From Aureobasidium sp. EXF-3400 (Eukaryota; Ascomycota; Dothideomycetes; Dothideales; Saccotheciaceae), in contig SWBL01000071.1 of the NCBI GenBank assembly GCA_024195585.1, positions 62,001-126,000 of the forward strand: 64,000 bases of DNA, in the 5' to 3' direction. Below the pieces are notes generated by a model that was not told the origin of the DNA, did not search any database, and was given only the letters and a program-made list of their open reading frames with translations. The position numbers and the translations under genes are program-made. Below, piece by piece: positions 32,501 to 43,088 of the stretch; positions within the stretch are counted from its first letter, which is position 1, and each line of letters begins with the position of its first letter.

Positions 32501-33684
32501 GGCGAGTAGCCAAACTCATCACGACCCTCAGGAAGCTCAGCCCCACGCGACAATTCTTTAGTAGATGGGACTGGAGGCCGACTCTGACGTTGCTGTGCAG
32601 ACTTCGTGGCAGGCTTGTTCGCAGGAGCTTGGATTGGACGCACTGAGGATTTTTGAGAAGTCTCGGTTCCGGAAACAACCTTAGGCATGGCCTTTGAAGC
32701 CTCTCGTGTTGTGTTCGCCTGACTGGTACCCCCGGCTCTCATGTTTCGAAGGATAGCAATGGATGAAGTCTCGCCTTCATTGACGATGTCAGGAAGAGGC
32801 GGAGCAGGCTTTGATGACTTCTTCGAAGCTGTACTGGCAGCTTTCCGGCTTTGGCTCGCAGACGTAGTACCTTTGGTAGTTGAGGTTTTGGGGGGCATGC
32901 TGGGCGTCGTGTACGCAGTGGTAGCAGATATGTTAGGGTGTAAAAATCCAGTACGATTCAGAGGAGTTACGCTATAGATGTCTTCTGATCTACGAGAGGC
33001 AGATGACACACTAGCAGAGCTGTTTGTGCCTTTTCGCACGCTGAGCTCAGCAGGTGGAGTAGCAGGTCGAGGCCGAACTGTGATGCAGTCTTGAATTTCT
33101 TCGTCGTCGTCGTCGTCCGGATCAGTGTGTACGTGAGTGTGCGCTCGCGTCAAATGCTCTGTGATGGCCTGTGTTTGTGATGGAGTTCGGCGTTCTGTTC
33201 CGTCTGCAATGTCCACAGTAGTGCCTTGGGATGGCAGATATGTTGGTAATGGAACTTGGACCGAGTCCTCAATGGTGTGATTTTCAGATGGTAGGTGTTT
33301 GGGTGAAAGTCCTTCAATGGAGCCTTGCGCAACGGCCTGACTCTGAGATTGTAGACGCGAAGCGATAGGATCCTCCTCACACAAGGTATCTGCAGGTTGG
33401 CTGTTCTCGACGTGCCCGCTCTGCTTAAGGAAGTCGAGGAAAGTGCTAGGCTGGCGAGCGGACGCTGAAGGATGCTGCTCAAGAGAGTCTTGAACAAAAT
33501 CGTCAGAATGCGTCTGAGAAGCAGTACTGGGGCGGAAGCGCTGAGAGACAGAAGGCGATCTAGGCACTTGGGTGATGTATTGTGTCTTCTGTGATGGCGG
33601 CTTTAGGGGCGTCGGATTAGAACTAGCGTTGATGGGACAATGGTATACAGCTGTTTTAAGCCCAGCAGGTGGCGGCGGGGCCAT
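29568..33684 (-). CDS. Large disordered protein with C-terminal coiled coil, function unknown
   Basis: The CDS joins 33684-31955 and 31905-29568 (1355 aa). The 49-nt intron (GTAAGA...TACTGATG...TACAG) links two long frames. About 1150 residues are low-complexity Ser/Thr/Pro/Lys/Glu sequence, with acidic runs (DDDDDEE, ESDEDDDDEE), basic runs (KSQPKKKAAK, KQKKTRRATEK) and SQ/TQ dipeptides. The last about 140 residues are a predicted helical, coiled-coil-like unit (SIWRDALESHQGDVYDQL ... KTLQKQVNAVGRLDQIL). The pattern of acidic and basic runs suggests a nuclear, chromatin-associated protein, but this is inference and no domain is recognised. The next gene lies 600 bp upstream in divergent orientation. 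Confidence 0.75.
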
Positions 33685-34284
33685 AGCTGGAGAGGTGGGC
33701 GAGTGCGTTCATGGCTGCGCATCTGCCTGATTGTTGGTTTGGATGCCAAAGGAAGTCGCGCCTGTCGATTTCTATCACATGCTTGCCTGGCTGCACCTAC
33801 CTGACCTGCCACATCGACTCACCAGATAGACGCGCTTCCTTTCGAGTAACACCCCGGACATGATAGTACAGTTCACAGAGGACAATCAAGGCAATTTCCA
33901 AAGCTTCTCCTGACCGTACTCACTCGCTCTAGAGTTTCTGTCCTTGTCTATGCCACTCTACTTGATTGACGAAGGAGTCCTAGAAGACCAGATAGACTGC
34001 TAACGATGCTCTTTGAAGGAGTCTTGCCACACGTCAACCACGACATGTTACATAGTCGCTCCAAAAGAGCTTCTCCAATGCTCACAATGTAGGCAAGAAG
34101 GACGGAAGTCATTGTTGGTCCGCAGCCGAGACGATGATTGAGCACAGACCACAGACCACAAGCGTCATAGGATTACCAATCTCGGAACGACAAAGTTGCC
34201 GAAACACCTTCGTGGCCAAGGTCAAGTATCAACTTGAACTCGTCAAGTCCGGAGGAGCGCACCTTTTCGTATCATCTGACAGCC
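33685..34284. other. Divergent promoter region
   Basis: The space between the disordered coiled-coil gene and the cyclotransferase-like gene. No coding signal apart from a short extension of the downstream frame that lacks an ATG. Confidence 0.4.
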
Positions 34285-35406
34285 ATGATAGATTCACCAG
34301 AGAATACGTGTCGATTGGCCCAGGCTTTCAGCAGCCTGCGCGATGTGACACAACAGATGACCCGCCCTCGAACACTGGCCCTCCGCACCTTCCCAACATT
34401 ACCAGAAACAAGTCTCGAACGAAGAGAACAGTCTCTATCAGCTGGTGCTGAATCCAAGACCGAGACATTCCTCTATCTTGCCTACGGTTCCAACTTGTGC
34501 AACGAAACCTTCCGAGGCAAGCGAGGAATCAAGCCTCTGTCGCAGATCAATGTCCAGGTCCCACAACTACGATTGACCTTCGATCTACCTGGTATAGCCT
34601 ACTCAGAGCCATGCTTTGCAAACACTGCCCGCCGCGATCCCGACAAGGATGTGCCGAGTCTATCAGAAAAGGAGGGAGCCCCTGCATCCAACGATTACCA
34701 CAAGGATAGATGGCACAAAGGCTTGATAGGCGTAGTCTACGAGGTCACTGCTACCGACTATGCCCATATAATTGCCACTGAAGGAGGTGGTGCCTCGTAC
34801 CAAGATATTCTCATTGACTGTTATCCTTTTGAGAATTCGGACCCGACCCGTGCTGTACCTGTCTACCCTACCACCAAGCCTTTCAAGGCCCATACCCTGT
34901 TCGCTCCTGCTGTTCCACCAGGTTCTCAACCCCCAAAGGATGGAGGAAGACTTCAGCGTCCGGATACCTCGTACGCACAAGCCTCCTCTCGCTACTTGAA
35001 GCTCATCACCGATGGAGCCGCCGAGTGCAAACTGCCATACGAATACCAGGACTATTTGAACAACATCCGACCATACACAATCACCACCAACAAGCAGCAG
35101 ATGGGCCAGTTCATCTTCCTCACTCTATGGCTACCTTTCATTGTGCTTATATTCGGCCTCAATGCAAAGTTTGCCGATGAGCATGGTCGCACACCACCTT
35201 GGTTACGTATCCTCTCAGAATCTATCTTCAGGGCTTGTTGGAAGACTTACGATGGTTTCTTCAAACCCACTTTTGGTGATGGTGAACGAACCACTGCCGC
35301 AGAAGATCAGGATGGCTATCAAGGGGAGATGCCCATTGAAGACCTGCCTCGGCATCTCAAAAGCAATGCATCAATAGACGAGGAGAAATACTCCTCAGCT
35401 GTATAG
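34285..35406 (+). CDS. Gamma-glutamylcyclotransferase-like protein with a C-terminal membrane segment
   Basis: 373 aa, starting at the first ATG of the frame (34285; the frame is open further upstream but has no ATG). FLYLAYGSNLC (YGSNL about residues 67-71) is the substrate-binding signature of the gamma-glutamylcyclotransferase fold. GVVYEVTATDYAHIIATEGGGASY follows, with the conserved VYEV strand and a Glu in a position suited to catalysis. The family converts gamma-glutamyl amino acids to 5-oxoproline; relatives such as GliK act in epipolythiodioxopiperazine biosynthesis. No such cluster lies around it. Unlike the soluble enzyme, this one has one hydrophobic segment near residues 275-298 (FIFLTLWLPFIVLIFGL), then a polar tail, so it is probably a tail-proximal membrane protein. 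Confidence 0.85.
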   Translation: MIDSPENTCRLAQAFSSLRDVTQQMTRPRTLALRTFPTLPETSLERREQSLSAGAESKTETFLYLAYGSNLCNETFRGKRGIKPLSQINVQVPQLRLTFDLPGIAYSEPCFANTARRDPDKDVPSLSEKEGAPASNDYHKDRWHKGLIGVVYEVTATDYAHIIATEGGGASYQDILIDCYPFENSDPTRAVPVYPTTKPFKAHTLFAPAVPPGSQPPKDGGRLQRPDTSYAQASSRYLKLITDGAAECKLPYEYQDYLNNIRPYTITTNKQQMGQFIFLTLWLPFIVLIFGLNAKFADEHGRTPPWLRILSESIFRACWKTYDGFFKPTFGDGERTTAAEDQDGYQGEMPIEDLPRHLKSNASIDEEKYSSAV

Positions 35407-35847
35407 TTGTGGTTGACCACTCGAGAGGTTGCGAAGGTCGATCATTGCTTGCGCCAATCATCGGATACTGAGCTTCTTATCTTCTCCTATCGTTCCATTG
35501 CCCCCGGTCTGACAGCAAACATAAGGCTCAAACAGAGACACTCGATTATGAGAGATTTCTTCACAAAATGAAACATTAATCTACGTACAGAGCTGGTGGA
35601 AGATTCCCTAAGATGAATGACCTGGTGGATGTAGATGCGTGTTGCGAGGAGGCTTCCGGAAAAGGCACTCGAGCAAGTCTTCGTTATCTCGTATATACCC
35701 AATCCTGGCAAGAAAATCTATGCTGTAACCTCAAACAAGAAAACTCCCTATCCTATGCCCATTTCCACCACGCTAAATTTTCATTCTGTCATTATTATAC
35801 AATTTTGCTTGGTCGAAGAAGAGAAGAGTACAACCGTGGTGATACAT
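35407..35847. other. Intergenic between convergent genes
   Basis: The 3' flanks of two genes; an open frame antisense to the next gene runs through part of it. No supported feature. Confidence 0.4.
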
Positions 35848-37041
35848 CTAGACTTCTGGCTTGCCGTGCTCAATAGCCCACATCTCGTACTCCTGCTTGA
35901 GGCAGCGCTTGACGTACCAGAACGTGCACAGTGTCCAGACTCCAGCCCAGATGAAGGGAACGGCCCAGCCGACCACATAAGCAGCGTCTCTCTGGATGGT
36001 GAAAATAAGAGCAGTGATCACGGCAGCTGCCACCTCGGCACCAATACCCCAGAACAAGGTCAGACGGTGAAGCATTTGACGGAAGTAGTGGCTGGCTTCG
36101 TATCTGGCGTTGAGTCTCTCACGGAACTCGATGTTGCCGCCGCCATCGACGGCGACAATATCTTCGATGATCCAGTAAATTCCAGGGCGCAGTTGGGAGC
36201 CAGCAGGCATTGAAGAGATGCGGAAGGGTGAAGGAATTCCCAGAAGACGCATGCCGTCCTGAATGATCAACTCGGAACCAAAGGCAAACATGAGGGAGGA
36301 AACGGGCATCGCTAACAAGCGGATAGGCGGGTTCGCGGGAATAGTGCCGCTAACGAATGGTCAGTATAACGTTCGAAACCTCTCTGTGCCCATGACTTAC
36401 ATAATGAGCTCGACGATGATGATGACCCAGGCAAAACTGAAGTTCCAGTGGAACCAGTCGAGCTAGTTTGAGAGTCAGTACCATTATCTCTTTGGCGTCC
36501 AGGCATAATATCTTACGTAGGATCTGCGACCTCCGATGACACGACATGTGCTGCCTTTCTTGAACAGATGCCAGAAGCGTAGCACGTATTCGAAGATACT
36601 GATACCACCCAGGGCGGCTGTGACGATGGAGAAGACGGTGTTCGGCGAGAGATTGGTGCCGTACCAGAGACCGAAATAAAGGGCTAATGGCATGGCGATC
36701 GAGTCGAAGAGAATGAGGAACCAGAAGATGAAGATACTACGCTTCCTCTGGCGCAAGTCGTATTCTAGTGATGGCGGTGCATATGGGTTGATGGCTCCAG
36801 GGTCTCTGGCAGGTGCTGCAAGACTGGTTCGGGGCAGAGCCAAAGACCTTCGAGGACCGAACGAGTTGGACGTTCTACGTTCTGCCGTGGACGTGCGTGG
36901 AGCGCCGGTGGGCGATTGCACACCTGAAGGTGAATGTACACCATCACCGGTGGGCGACATTGGAGGTGAGCGAACACCATCGGCGGGTGGAGATGTGACG
37001 AGCGGTGAGGGCGCAAAGTCGACTTTTGGAGACGTCGGCAT
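35848..37041 (-). CDS. Multipass membrane protein with disordered N-terminus, function unknown
   Basis: Three exons: 37041-36517, 36462-36401 and 36349-35848 (362 aa); introns of 54 and 51 nt keep the frame. The first about 95 residues are Pro/Ser/Thr-rich with repeated SPxGD/SPTG units. Then come hydrophobic segments: FIFWFLILFDSIAMPLALYF, VFSIVTAALGGISIFEYVL, FAWVIIIVELIIG (spanning exons 2-3), a weaker one (LLAMPVSSLMFAFG), GAEVAAAVITALIF and YVVGWAVPFIWAGVWTLCTFW. A loop of about 80 residues between the last groups contains VDGGGNIEFRERLNARYEAS. I recognise no named family; the architecture looks like a fungal integral membrane protein with a cytosolic, probably phosphorylated, N-terminus. 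Confidence 0.75.
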
Positions 37042-37915
37042 GGCGAGTCGTGTATTTGGTCGTGTGTCGAGGCAGCGATATTATACTGCCAGTGGTCAGT
37101 AACCGTCAAGTCGCATGTTAGGGGCACGAGCGACGCACGTATTATAAAGTGTGAAACAGGGTGATTGTTGGAAAGCGTTTTCCCAATGGCTTTCTGGTTC
37201 CGGATCGCGGGTAGAGATTGTACCGAAAACAGAGAGCAGACTGGTTTGGACGATTAAAATCCAAGTGGAATCAGGACGAGCAAGGAGGCTGTGTATAATT
37301 AGAGCAAAAGTAGAGTAGGAGCTCAACACTTGCAATACATGTAAGCTCGAGACTAAAGACCGGCGGTTTGCGTGTGATATCCACCTCTACACGCGGGTCA
37401 AGATCGAGACCCTGGAGAGGAGCGTGACGTCTGCCGCGCCCTCATATTGCATACCTCGTCATAGGAGTTGGTATGAGGCTGAATGCCAAGGGGTCTCGTT
37501 CTCGTCTCTAGTGATCACGAGCCCTTACAAGACGCATAGGGATTGCTATACAACGTGCGAATGTCACTCGCGACGAGTCCATCACTCTGTAGTCTCTGAA
37601 CCATACATGAGGTGACTTGGAATTCAAAAGAATCAGTTAAGTCAACTACGACAACTTTGCTTGCGGTAATCCTTTCATCAATCAGCAAGGCGTCCTGGCG
37701 AGTACGTACCCGTCACATCTGCATAGCTTTCTGAAACGAGTATCCCGTGCCGGACGTCGGATAATAAAGCTTGCGCGTTTCGTAACAAGTCACCCAAGCC
37801 ATGTCGGTCATCGGTCGTCAAAAAAGCATTGCGATATATCACCTACGTACATGCCGCCGCAAATCATCTACCCACCCTCTCGTGTCTGATCATGACATAG
37901 ATCATCACAACAAAG
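37042..37915. other. Divergent intergenic region
   Basis: 874 bp between the membrane-protein gene and the lipase gene. No gene, tRNA or repeat is seen. It is long enough to hold regulatory sites for a secreted enzyme, but none could be identified. Confidence 0.4.
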
Positions 37916-39204
37916 ATGCGCTTCCTTCTGCTGTCTCTCCTGAGTGCGCTATCAGTGATTACAAGCGCATTTCCAGCTCAACAAGCTCCTCTGCTTCGCC
38001 ATGCTGAAGACAATCGCACAGTCTCTCCCGAGCTATTCTCTGACCTCGAAGAGCTTGCGCGCATTGTCGATATTTCTTATTGCGTAGGTCTCACTGGCAT
38101 AGGCATATCAAGGCCTTTCAAATGTCTCAGTCGCTGCTCCGAATTTCCAGATTTTGAACTTGTCAAGGTAAGAGAGTGTTTGTATTGACCATGTTTGACC
38201 ATGCGCCGACATGTTACTAGACATGGAACACTGGCCAGTTGATGTCCGACTCCTGTGGCTACATCGCCCTATCTCACTCACAGTCAAATCCTCGCATCAT
38301 CGTCGCATTTCGTGGCACCTACTCTATCGCCAACACTGTTGTCGATCTCTCGACCATCCCTCAAGAATACGTTCCCTATCCTGGTAATCCGGATTCTGGC
38401 GCTTCAAAAGCTGGCCAAAAGAAACCAGAGACTCCGCGATGCAACAACTGCACTGTGCATACGGGCTTCTATAAATCTTGGAAAGTAGCTTCCTCTGCTA
38501 TCTTGCCAGACTTGGAGGCCGCCGTCGCAGCGTTCCCGAATTACGCCCTGACTGTTGTCGGTCATTCCCTTGGAGGAGCTGTTGCTGCACTCGCTGGGCT
38601 AGAACTCGACTCGCGAGGCTGGAATCCAACTGTCACTACTTTTGGCGAGCCCAGACTCGGAAATGCTGCTTTGAACCAATACCTTGACCAGCAATTCAAC
38701 TTACTCAGTTCTCCCACCGAAGCCTGGACAAACACTTTCGACGGGCGACAATTGCGTTATCGCCGTGTCACTCACATAGATGACCCAGTACCTCTGCTCC
38801 CGCTCACAGAATGGGGTTATCGTATGCACGCTGGCGAAATCTACATCTCTAAGTCTGCCTTGACCCCGGATGTGCGAGATCTCCAGCACTGTGTTGGTGA
38901 CGAAGACCATCGGTGCATTGCCGGACAAGATGGCAGTCTGTCAGGAGAGTCGACAATCATCACCCGAGATGACCTGAGAGCTCAGGTAAAACGTTCAGTC
39001 GATGACCTTGCGGAGGAGCGTGAGTTGGAGAAGCGGGCTGTTGGTTCTTGGGTCGTGCCATCTCGCTACAGGTTGTGGCAGTTGTTCTTCTCCCATCGCG
39101 ACTACTTCTGGCGTCTCGGTTTGTGTGTTCCTGGCGGAGATCCATGGGACTGGAACCGCAGACCGTATGCACCGCTTGATGGCAATGAACAAGAGTCGAC
39201 TTGA
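37916..39204 (+). CDS. Secreted class 3 lipase (alpha/beta hydrolase)
   Basis: The CDS joins 37916-38167 and 38221-39204 (411 aa); the 53-nt intron (GTAAGA...TTACTAG) is phase 0. A signal peptide (MRFLLLSLLSALSVITSAFP) is followed by a YCVGL segment and paired Cys residues typical of secreted fungal lipases. IIVAFRGT carries the oxyanion strand, VVGHSLGGAVA the nucleophile (Ser about 200), HIDDPVPLLP the usual Asp region, and YRMHAGEIYI a likely catalytic His. Class 3 lipases cleave triacylglycerols; some relatives are feruloyl esterases. A C-terminal extension of about 85 residues contains RDDLRAQVKRS and dibasic LEKRA, a possible Kex2 site, so the tail may be processed. Confidence 0.88.
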
Positions 39205-40043
39205 TCGTCGCATCTTTGACCAAGTCAGCCCAGATTGCACCACAAAACGGGTGGGAGTTCTTTTCGTTGTAACTATTATATGCATCCACTTTCTAAACTA
39301 TGGTTTCTAATCACTTATCTTCGATGAGCGCTTCGTATATCCTAGATGCGTTACCTTTAGATGAAGTGGTAGGTCGACTTCCGTCATGTTTACCTTGTAA
39401 TGCATCCGCTGCTTTGTGTGTGTCGGAAGCTCTTTCCTTGCGTGCGTGACTAGCTCGAAGCATCTTCCCAGTGGAGATATAGCTTCTGAGATAGCTCAAT
39501 CCAATCATAATTGATCGCGATCCAGGACATAGCTTGCTTTGCATCGTCACTTCTTCTTTGCACTTGCACACCAATGTTGAGCACGATATCGCGCAAATTT
39601 CAAACTCTGTATCTCAACGAACAACATACTTTCCAGTCTCCCGTTTTTTAGATATACCATCTCAATGTTCCAATATACTCTTCAGTCGCTGGAGATTGCG
39701 AACAATGCAGTAATGGGCGAGATATTGCATATATCAAAAATAATTGATGTCGAAGATACCACCCTGTCACAAAACCAGCATATCGAGATCTCGAGCAGTG
39801 CTGCAACAAAACAAAGTGATTGTTCTATTGGACGAACACCCTACTTGGACGTAGCTATCAGCTGATGTGCTAGTTTTGTCATCGAAAGAAAGAACATCAC
39901 TTAGGCAGCGTCGTTCTTTGTTTTTAGAATTTGGAAACATGCTCACATGACATTAGGATGGCACCATGCATCTTCTCTCTATTATCGCAGACTAACAGCG
40001 TCATGACATTAGTTCTGATATAGTTGTATGAGTAGCTACATGA
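39205..40043. other. Intergenic between convergent genes
   Basis: 839 bp with no recognised gene. The small frames present have no family features. Confidence 0.4.
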
Positions 40044-41054
40044 CTACTTCAAAAGCTGCGAGACCTGCTCGTTGATGAACTTCTTATCCTCATCTGTGCC
40101 AGCACCACCACCTGCAAGATGGCCCCAGATGCTCTCAATAACAGCCAATTTTCCATTCTTGATATGCTTGACCTCTTCCTCATTGTCCTCGGGTGGGAAA
40201 TAACAATCGGTTCGCGAGGGCATGACCAGGCACTTTGCCTTGATTCTTCCCAGTGCTGTAGGCAGGTCTAGCTTGTCCTCAGGGAAACAGGCAGCAATAT
40301 TGCCGTTTTGCCATGTCCACAGCATGGATAGCAAGTCATTGGCCTGGCTGTCTTTGTTGCTCCAATTGCTATCGAGGTATTGCTCTAATGTGTCGAAGCC
40401 AAGGACTTTCCAGCACTCGTGTCTGTACCATGCCTGACTGAGCGCCCAGGTAGAATAGACTCTACCGAAAGCTCTGAGACCTCTGAGGGGTTTCTTCTCA
40501 TAGCGACCATCCTTGAAGTCGACGGAGGACTCCAAAGCAGCTTTGGGACCTTCCAAGAAGTTGTAGTTGTGCCACGAGGTGCGTGCCGAGGTTGCCAGCA
40601 TCACAACATTGGACACGAAATCGGGGTACAGCACACTCATATAGTAAGCTTGCTGTCCACCCATCGAGAAGCCAATGTAAGCCTCCAGATGCTCGATACC
40701 AAGACTCTGGCACAGAGCATACTGAAGACGGATGTTGTCCTCATACGTCACCCTCGGAAAGTCAACACCAGAAAACGGCGCAGGCTGGTTTGAAGGCGAC
40801 GAACTCTCACCGCCACTCAACTGTCCAACCACCAAAACATGGTACTTGGACAATGGCAGGGCGCAGGACTCGGCATTGTAGAGGAAAGGAGTCGTGGTCT
40901 CGAGCTTGCCGGCAAAACATGTCGGCATCAAGACTGCGGGCTTGGAAACGTCGCCGAGGCTCCAGTAGGCTAATCTGCCTTCAAACTCCTGCCCGGCATG
41001 AGATGAGCCAGGAGAGAGCTTGATGGTATGAGTAAAATACTTGGTTTCAGGCAT
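40044..41054 (-). CDS. MetX-like alpha/beta hydrolase (homoserine O-acetyltransferase family fold)
   Basis: An intronless 336-aa frame. It contains PRVTYEDNIRLQYALCQSLGI and GFSMGGQQAYYMSVLYPD with nucleophile Ser130, then CLVMPSRTDCYFPPEDN (Asp) and VIESIWGHLAGGGAG (His). These are the elements of the MetX/homoserine O-acetyltransferase branch, where GxSMGG(M/Q)Q and SxTDxxFPP are typical. True homoserine acetyltransferases (Met2) are longer and have a more developed lid, so this is a family relative. In fungi such proteins often act as acyltransferases or hydrolases in specialised metabolism, but there are no biosynthetic neighbours here. No signal peptide. The exact substrate is unknown. 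Confidence 0.85.
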   Translation of the reverse strand: MPETKYFTHTIKLSPGSSHAGQEFEGRLAYWSLGDVSKPAVLMPTCFAGKLETTTPFLYNAESCALPLSKYHVLVVGQLSGGESSSPSNQPAPFSGVDFPRVTYEDNIRLQYALCQSLGIEHLEAYIGFSMGGQQAYYMSVLYPDFVSNVVMLATSARTSWHNYNFLEGPKAALESSVDFKDGRYEKKPLRGLRAFGRVYSTWALSQAWYRHECWKVLGFDTLEQYLDSNWSNKDSQANDLLSMLWTWQNGNIAACFPEDKLDLPTALGRIKAKCLVMPSRTDCYFPPEDNEEEVKHIKNGKLAVIESIWGHLAGGGAGTDEDKKFINEQVSQLLK

Positions 41055-41461
41055 GGTAGTGGTGTTCTTGAAGATGATAGGTGCGAAAATGTGGCAGACC
41101 CGAAAGTTGGTGTTTTGGATCTGGTCGAGAAGTCTGGTTAAAGAGAAGGCCGGGTTGTGGAGGTCAAGCTGTCATGACGGTGGGTCATGAGCATCGAACG
41201 CCGCCCAAACGCGCCCCCAAACTTTCATTTTATCCAAGATAGCTTAATCTGTATCGTCGGGTGCGACCGGTAAGTGTGAATATATCACGATATCTGATGA
41301 TAAGAATCAATGGAGAATCACAAGGAACGGAAGATCATGAAAATGATTAGAAACGGAAAAAGTCATAAAATTCAAAGCGGATGCATATTCAGACATTCAA
41401 GCATCGTAACAGTCCATTATTCACATAAAATCGCCAGCCAGATAGACAGCCATGATATCCT
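41055..41461. other. Intergenic
   Basis: The promoter of the MetX-like gene and 3' flank of the sugar transporter gene, both on the minus strand. The overlapping frame at 41310-41645 is antisense to the transporter. Confidence 0.4.
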
Positions 41462-43088
41462 TTACAGCTCTCTGTGCTCGACAGCCATGCCATCCTTCTC
41501 GGTCATGTTGACAGTACCAAGACCACCAATCTCGGCTGCCAGAACCTTGCCCTTCTCGGTAGCGGCGGCACCACCGATAACAGCGTCTTCGCCATCGAAG
41601 TACTTGGCAATCTCCTCGAGAGGGGTGTTGCGAGTCTCGATGTAGAACTTCCACACGATGAAGAGCTCGAATCCAAGCCAGACGCAGTAGACGATGTAGT
41701 ACTTCCAGGCGATGGCATTGAGAGCCACGGGGTTGACGTACTGGTTGAAGAAGAGAGCAAGATCGACGCACAGGAACATGAGAGTCATACCCTTAGCACG
41801 AATCTTGTAGGGCAGAATTTCAACAGAGTATCCGACCAGAAGACCCGAGAAGGCGATGTTGTAGAAGACGTAGTAGATGAAGATAAAAGCGACAACAGAG
41901 TTTGCAGAAGCCGAAGTTGCATGAATCTTGAAGCGTGCGGAGCAGATAGTCTGGACGATGAAAGCCACCATCATACCTGAAGTTGAGATCAAGAAGAGAG
42001 TGCGACGACCAATTTTGTCGACGAAGAAGCACTGTCCGACAGCAACGATACAGTTGACGATCTGCAATACACCGTTGATAACAAGCTGAGTGTTGGTGTC
42101 GGTGATGCCGATCTGGTTAAGGACGAGTGTGAGATAGTAAGAGACAAGTCCGTTGCCTGACCACTGGGAGAAGAAACCGACCGAGCAGAGAATAATAAGA
42201 CGGTGGCGGTTACCAGGGGTCTTGAACAGCTCAGCCCAACCATTGCCCTCGAACTCCTGCTCCATCTTGATAGTGTCTCTGATTTCGGCCATCTCGAGCA
42301 TGACAACCTCGTCATCGAGATTTCCATTGGCGTGAACATCGGCTAGAACCTTGTGTGCCTGCTCAACCTTGCCCTTGGAGATCAGGAATCTGGGAGATTC
42401 AGGAACGAACCAGATGAAGATGAGCTGCAGCACCGAGGGGAATGCTTGCACAATCGAGGGAATTCTCCAGGCCCAGTGGTTGTGGATGTGGAAGGTACCG
42501 AAGGTAAGCCATGCAGCGACGATCGAACCAAGGTACCAGGTAGTGTTGTAAATAGATGTGAATAAAGCACGGTGTTGAGGGTGGGTGAGCTCGGTAAGAA
42601 GCAGAGGCGATGCACCATGAGCGATGGCAACACCAAATCCGATGAGGAAACGAGCACCAACGAACATGCCAAACTTCATGGCAGCGGACTGAACGATGAC
42701 TCCAATGATCATGAGAATACAACCAGTGAGAATACCAGCGCGGCGACCCAGACCATCGGCGATGTAAGGGACAATGGGGAGAGCGACGATTGAACCGACA
42801 GACATGATTGCATTGAGCAGACCCAACGATGATGCAGAAGGGTGGTTGAAATCTAAAAATGGTAAGCATGTGCTTGCGCTTCTATTTGCGTGAAGACATA
42901 CCATCTTTCCACACAGAAAGCGCCTGAAGACCGTTCATCATAGAGCCATCGTAACCATTGGTGGCACTGGTGATCACGACGAACATCAAGCAGATGTAAT
43001 TCCTTCTCAAACCAGGGTCAGTAAGCCAGTTGACCTTGGGGAATTCTTGTCCCGCGAGGCGGAAGTGGCCCTTGGTTGCGGCCTCCAT
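41462..43088 (-). CDS. MFS sugar transporter
   Basis: The CDS joins 43088-42902 and 42852-41462 (525 aa); the 49-nt intron (GTATGT...GCTTACC...TTTTAG) restores the frame between LSVWKD and DFNHPSASS. Sugar-porter signatures are present: GYDGSMMNGL in TM1, DGLGRRAG after TM2, PESPRFLISKGK after TM6, and GRRTLFLIS in the second half, with about 12 hydrophobic segments. The sequence resembles the fungal lactose permease/hexose-transporter-like group; substrate is not predictable. The start ATG (43088) is used because it precedes MEAATKGHFRLAG, a typical soluble N-terminus. An upstream in-frame ATG would add a Leu/Ser-rich extension and looks spurious. Confidence 0.92.

Noticed and set aside
35635..36213. 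192-codon plus-strand frame antisense to the multipass membrane protein
   Set aside because: The minus-strand product has coherent membrane segments and splice sites; the plus-strand product has none.
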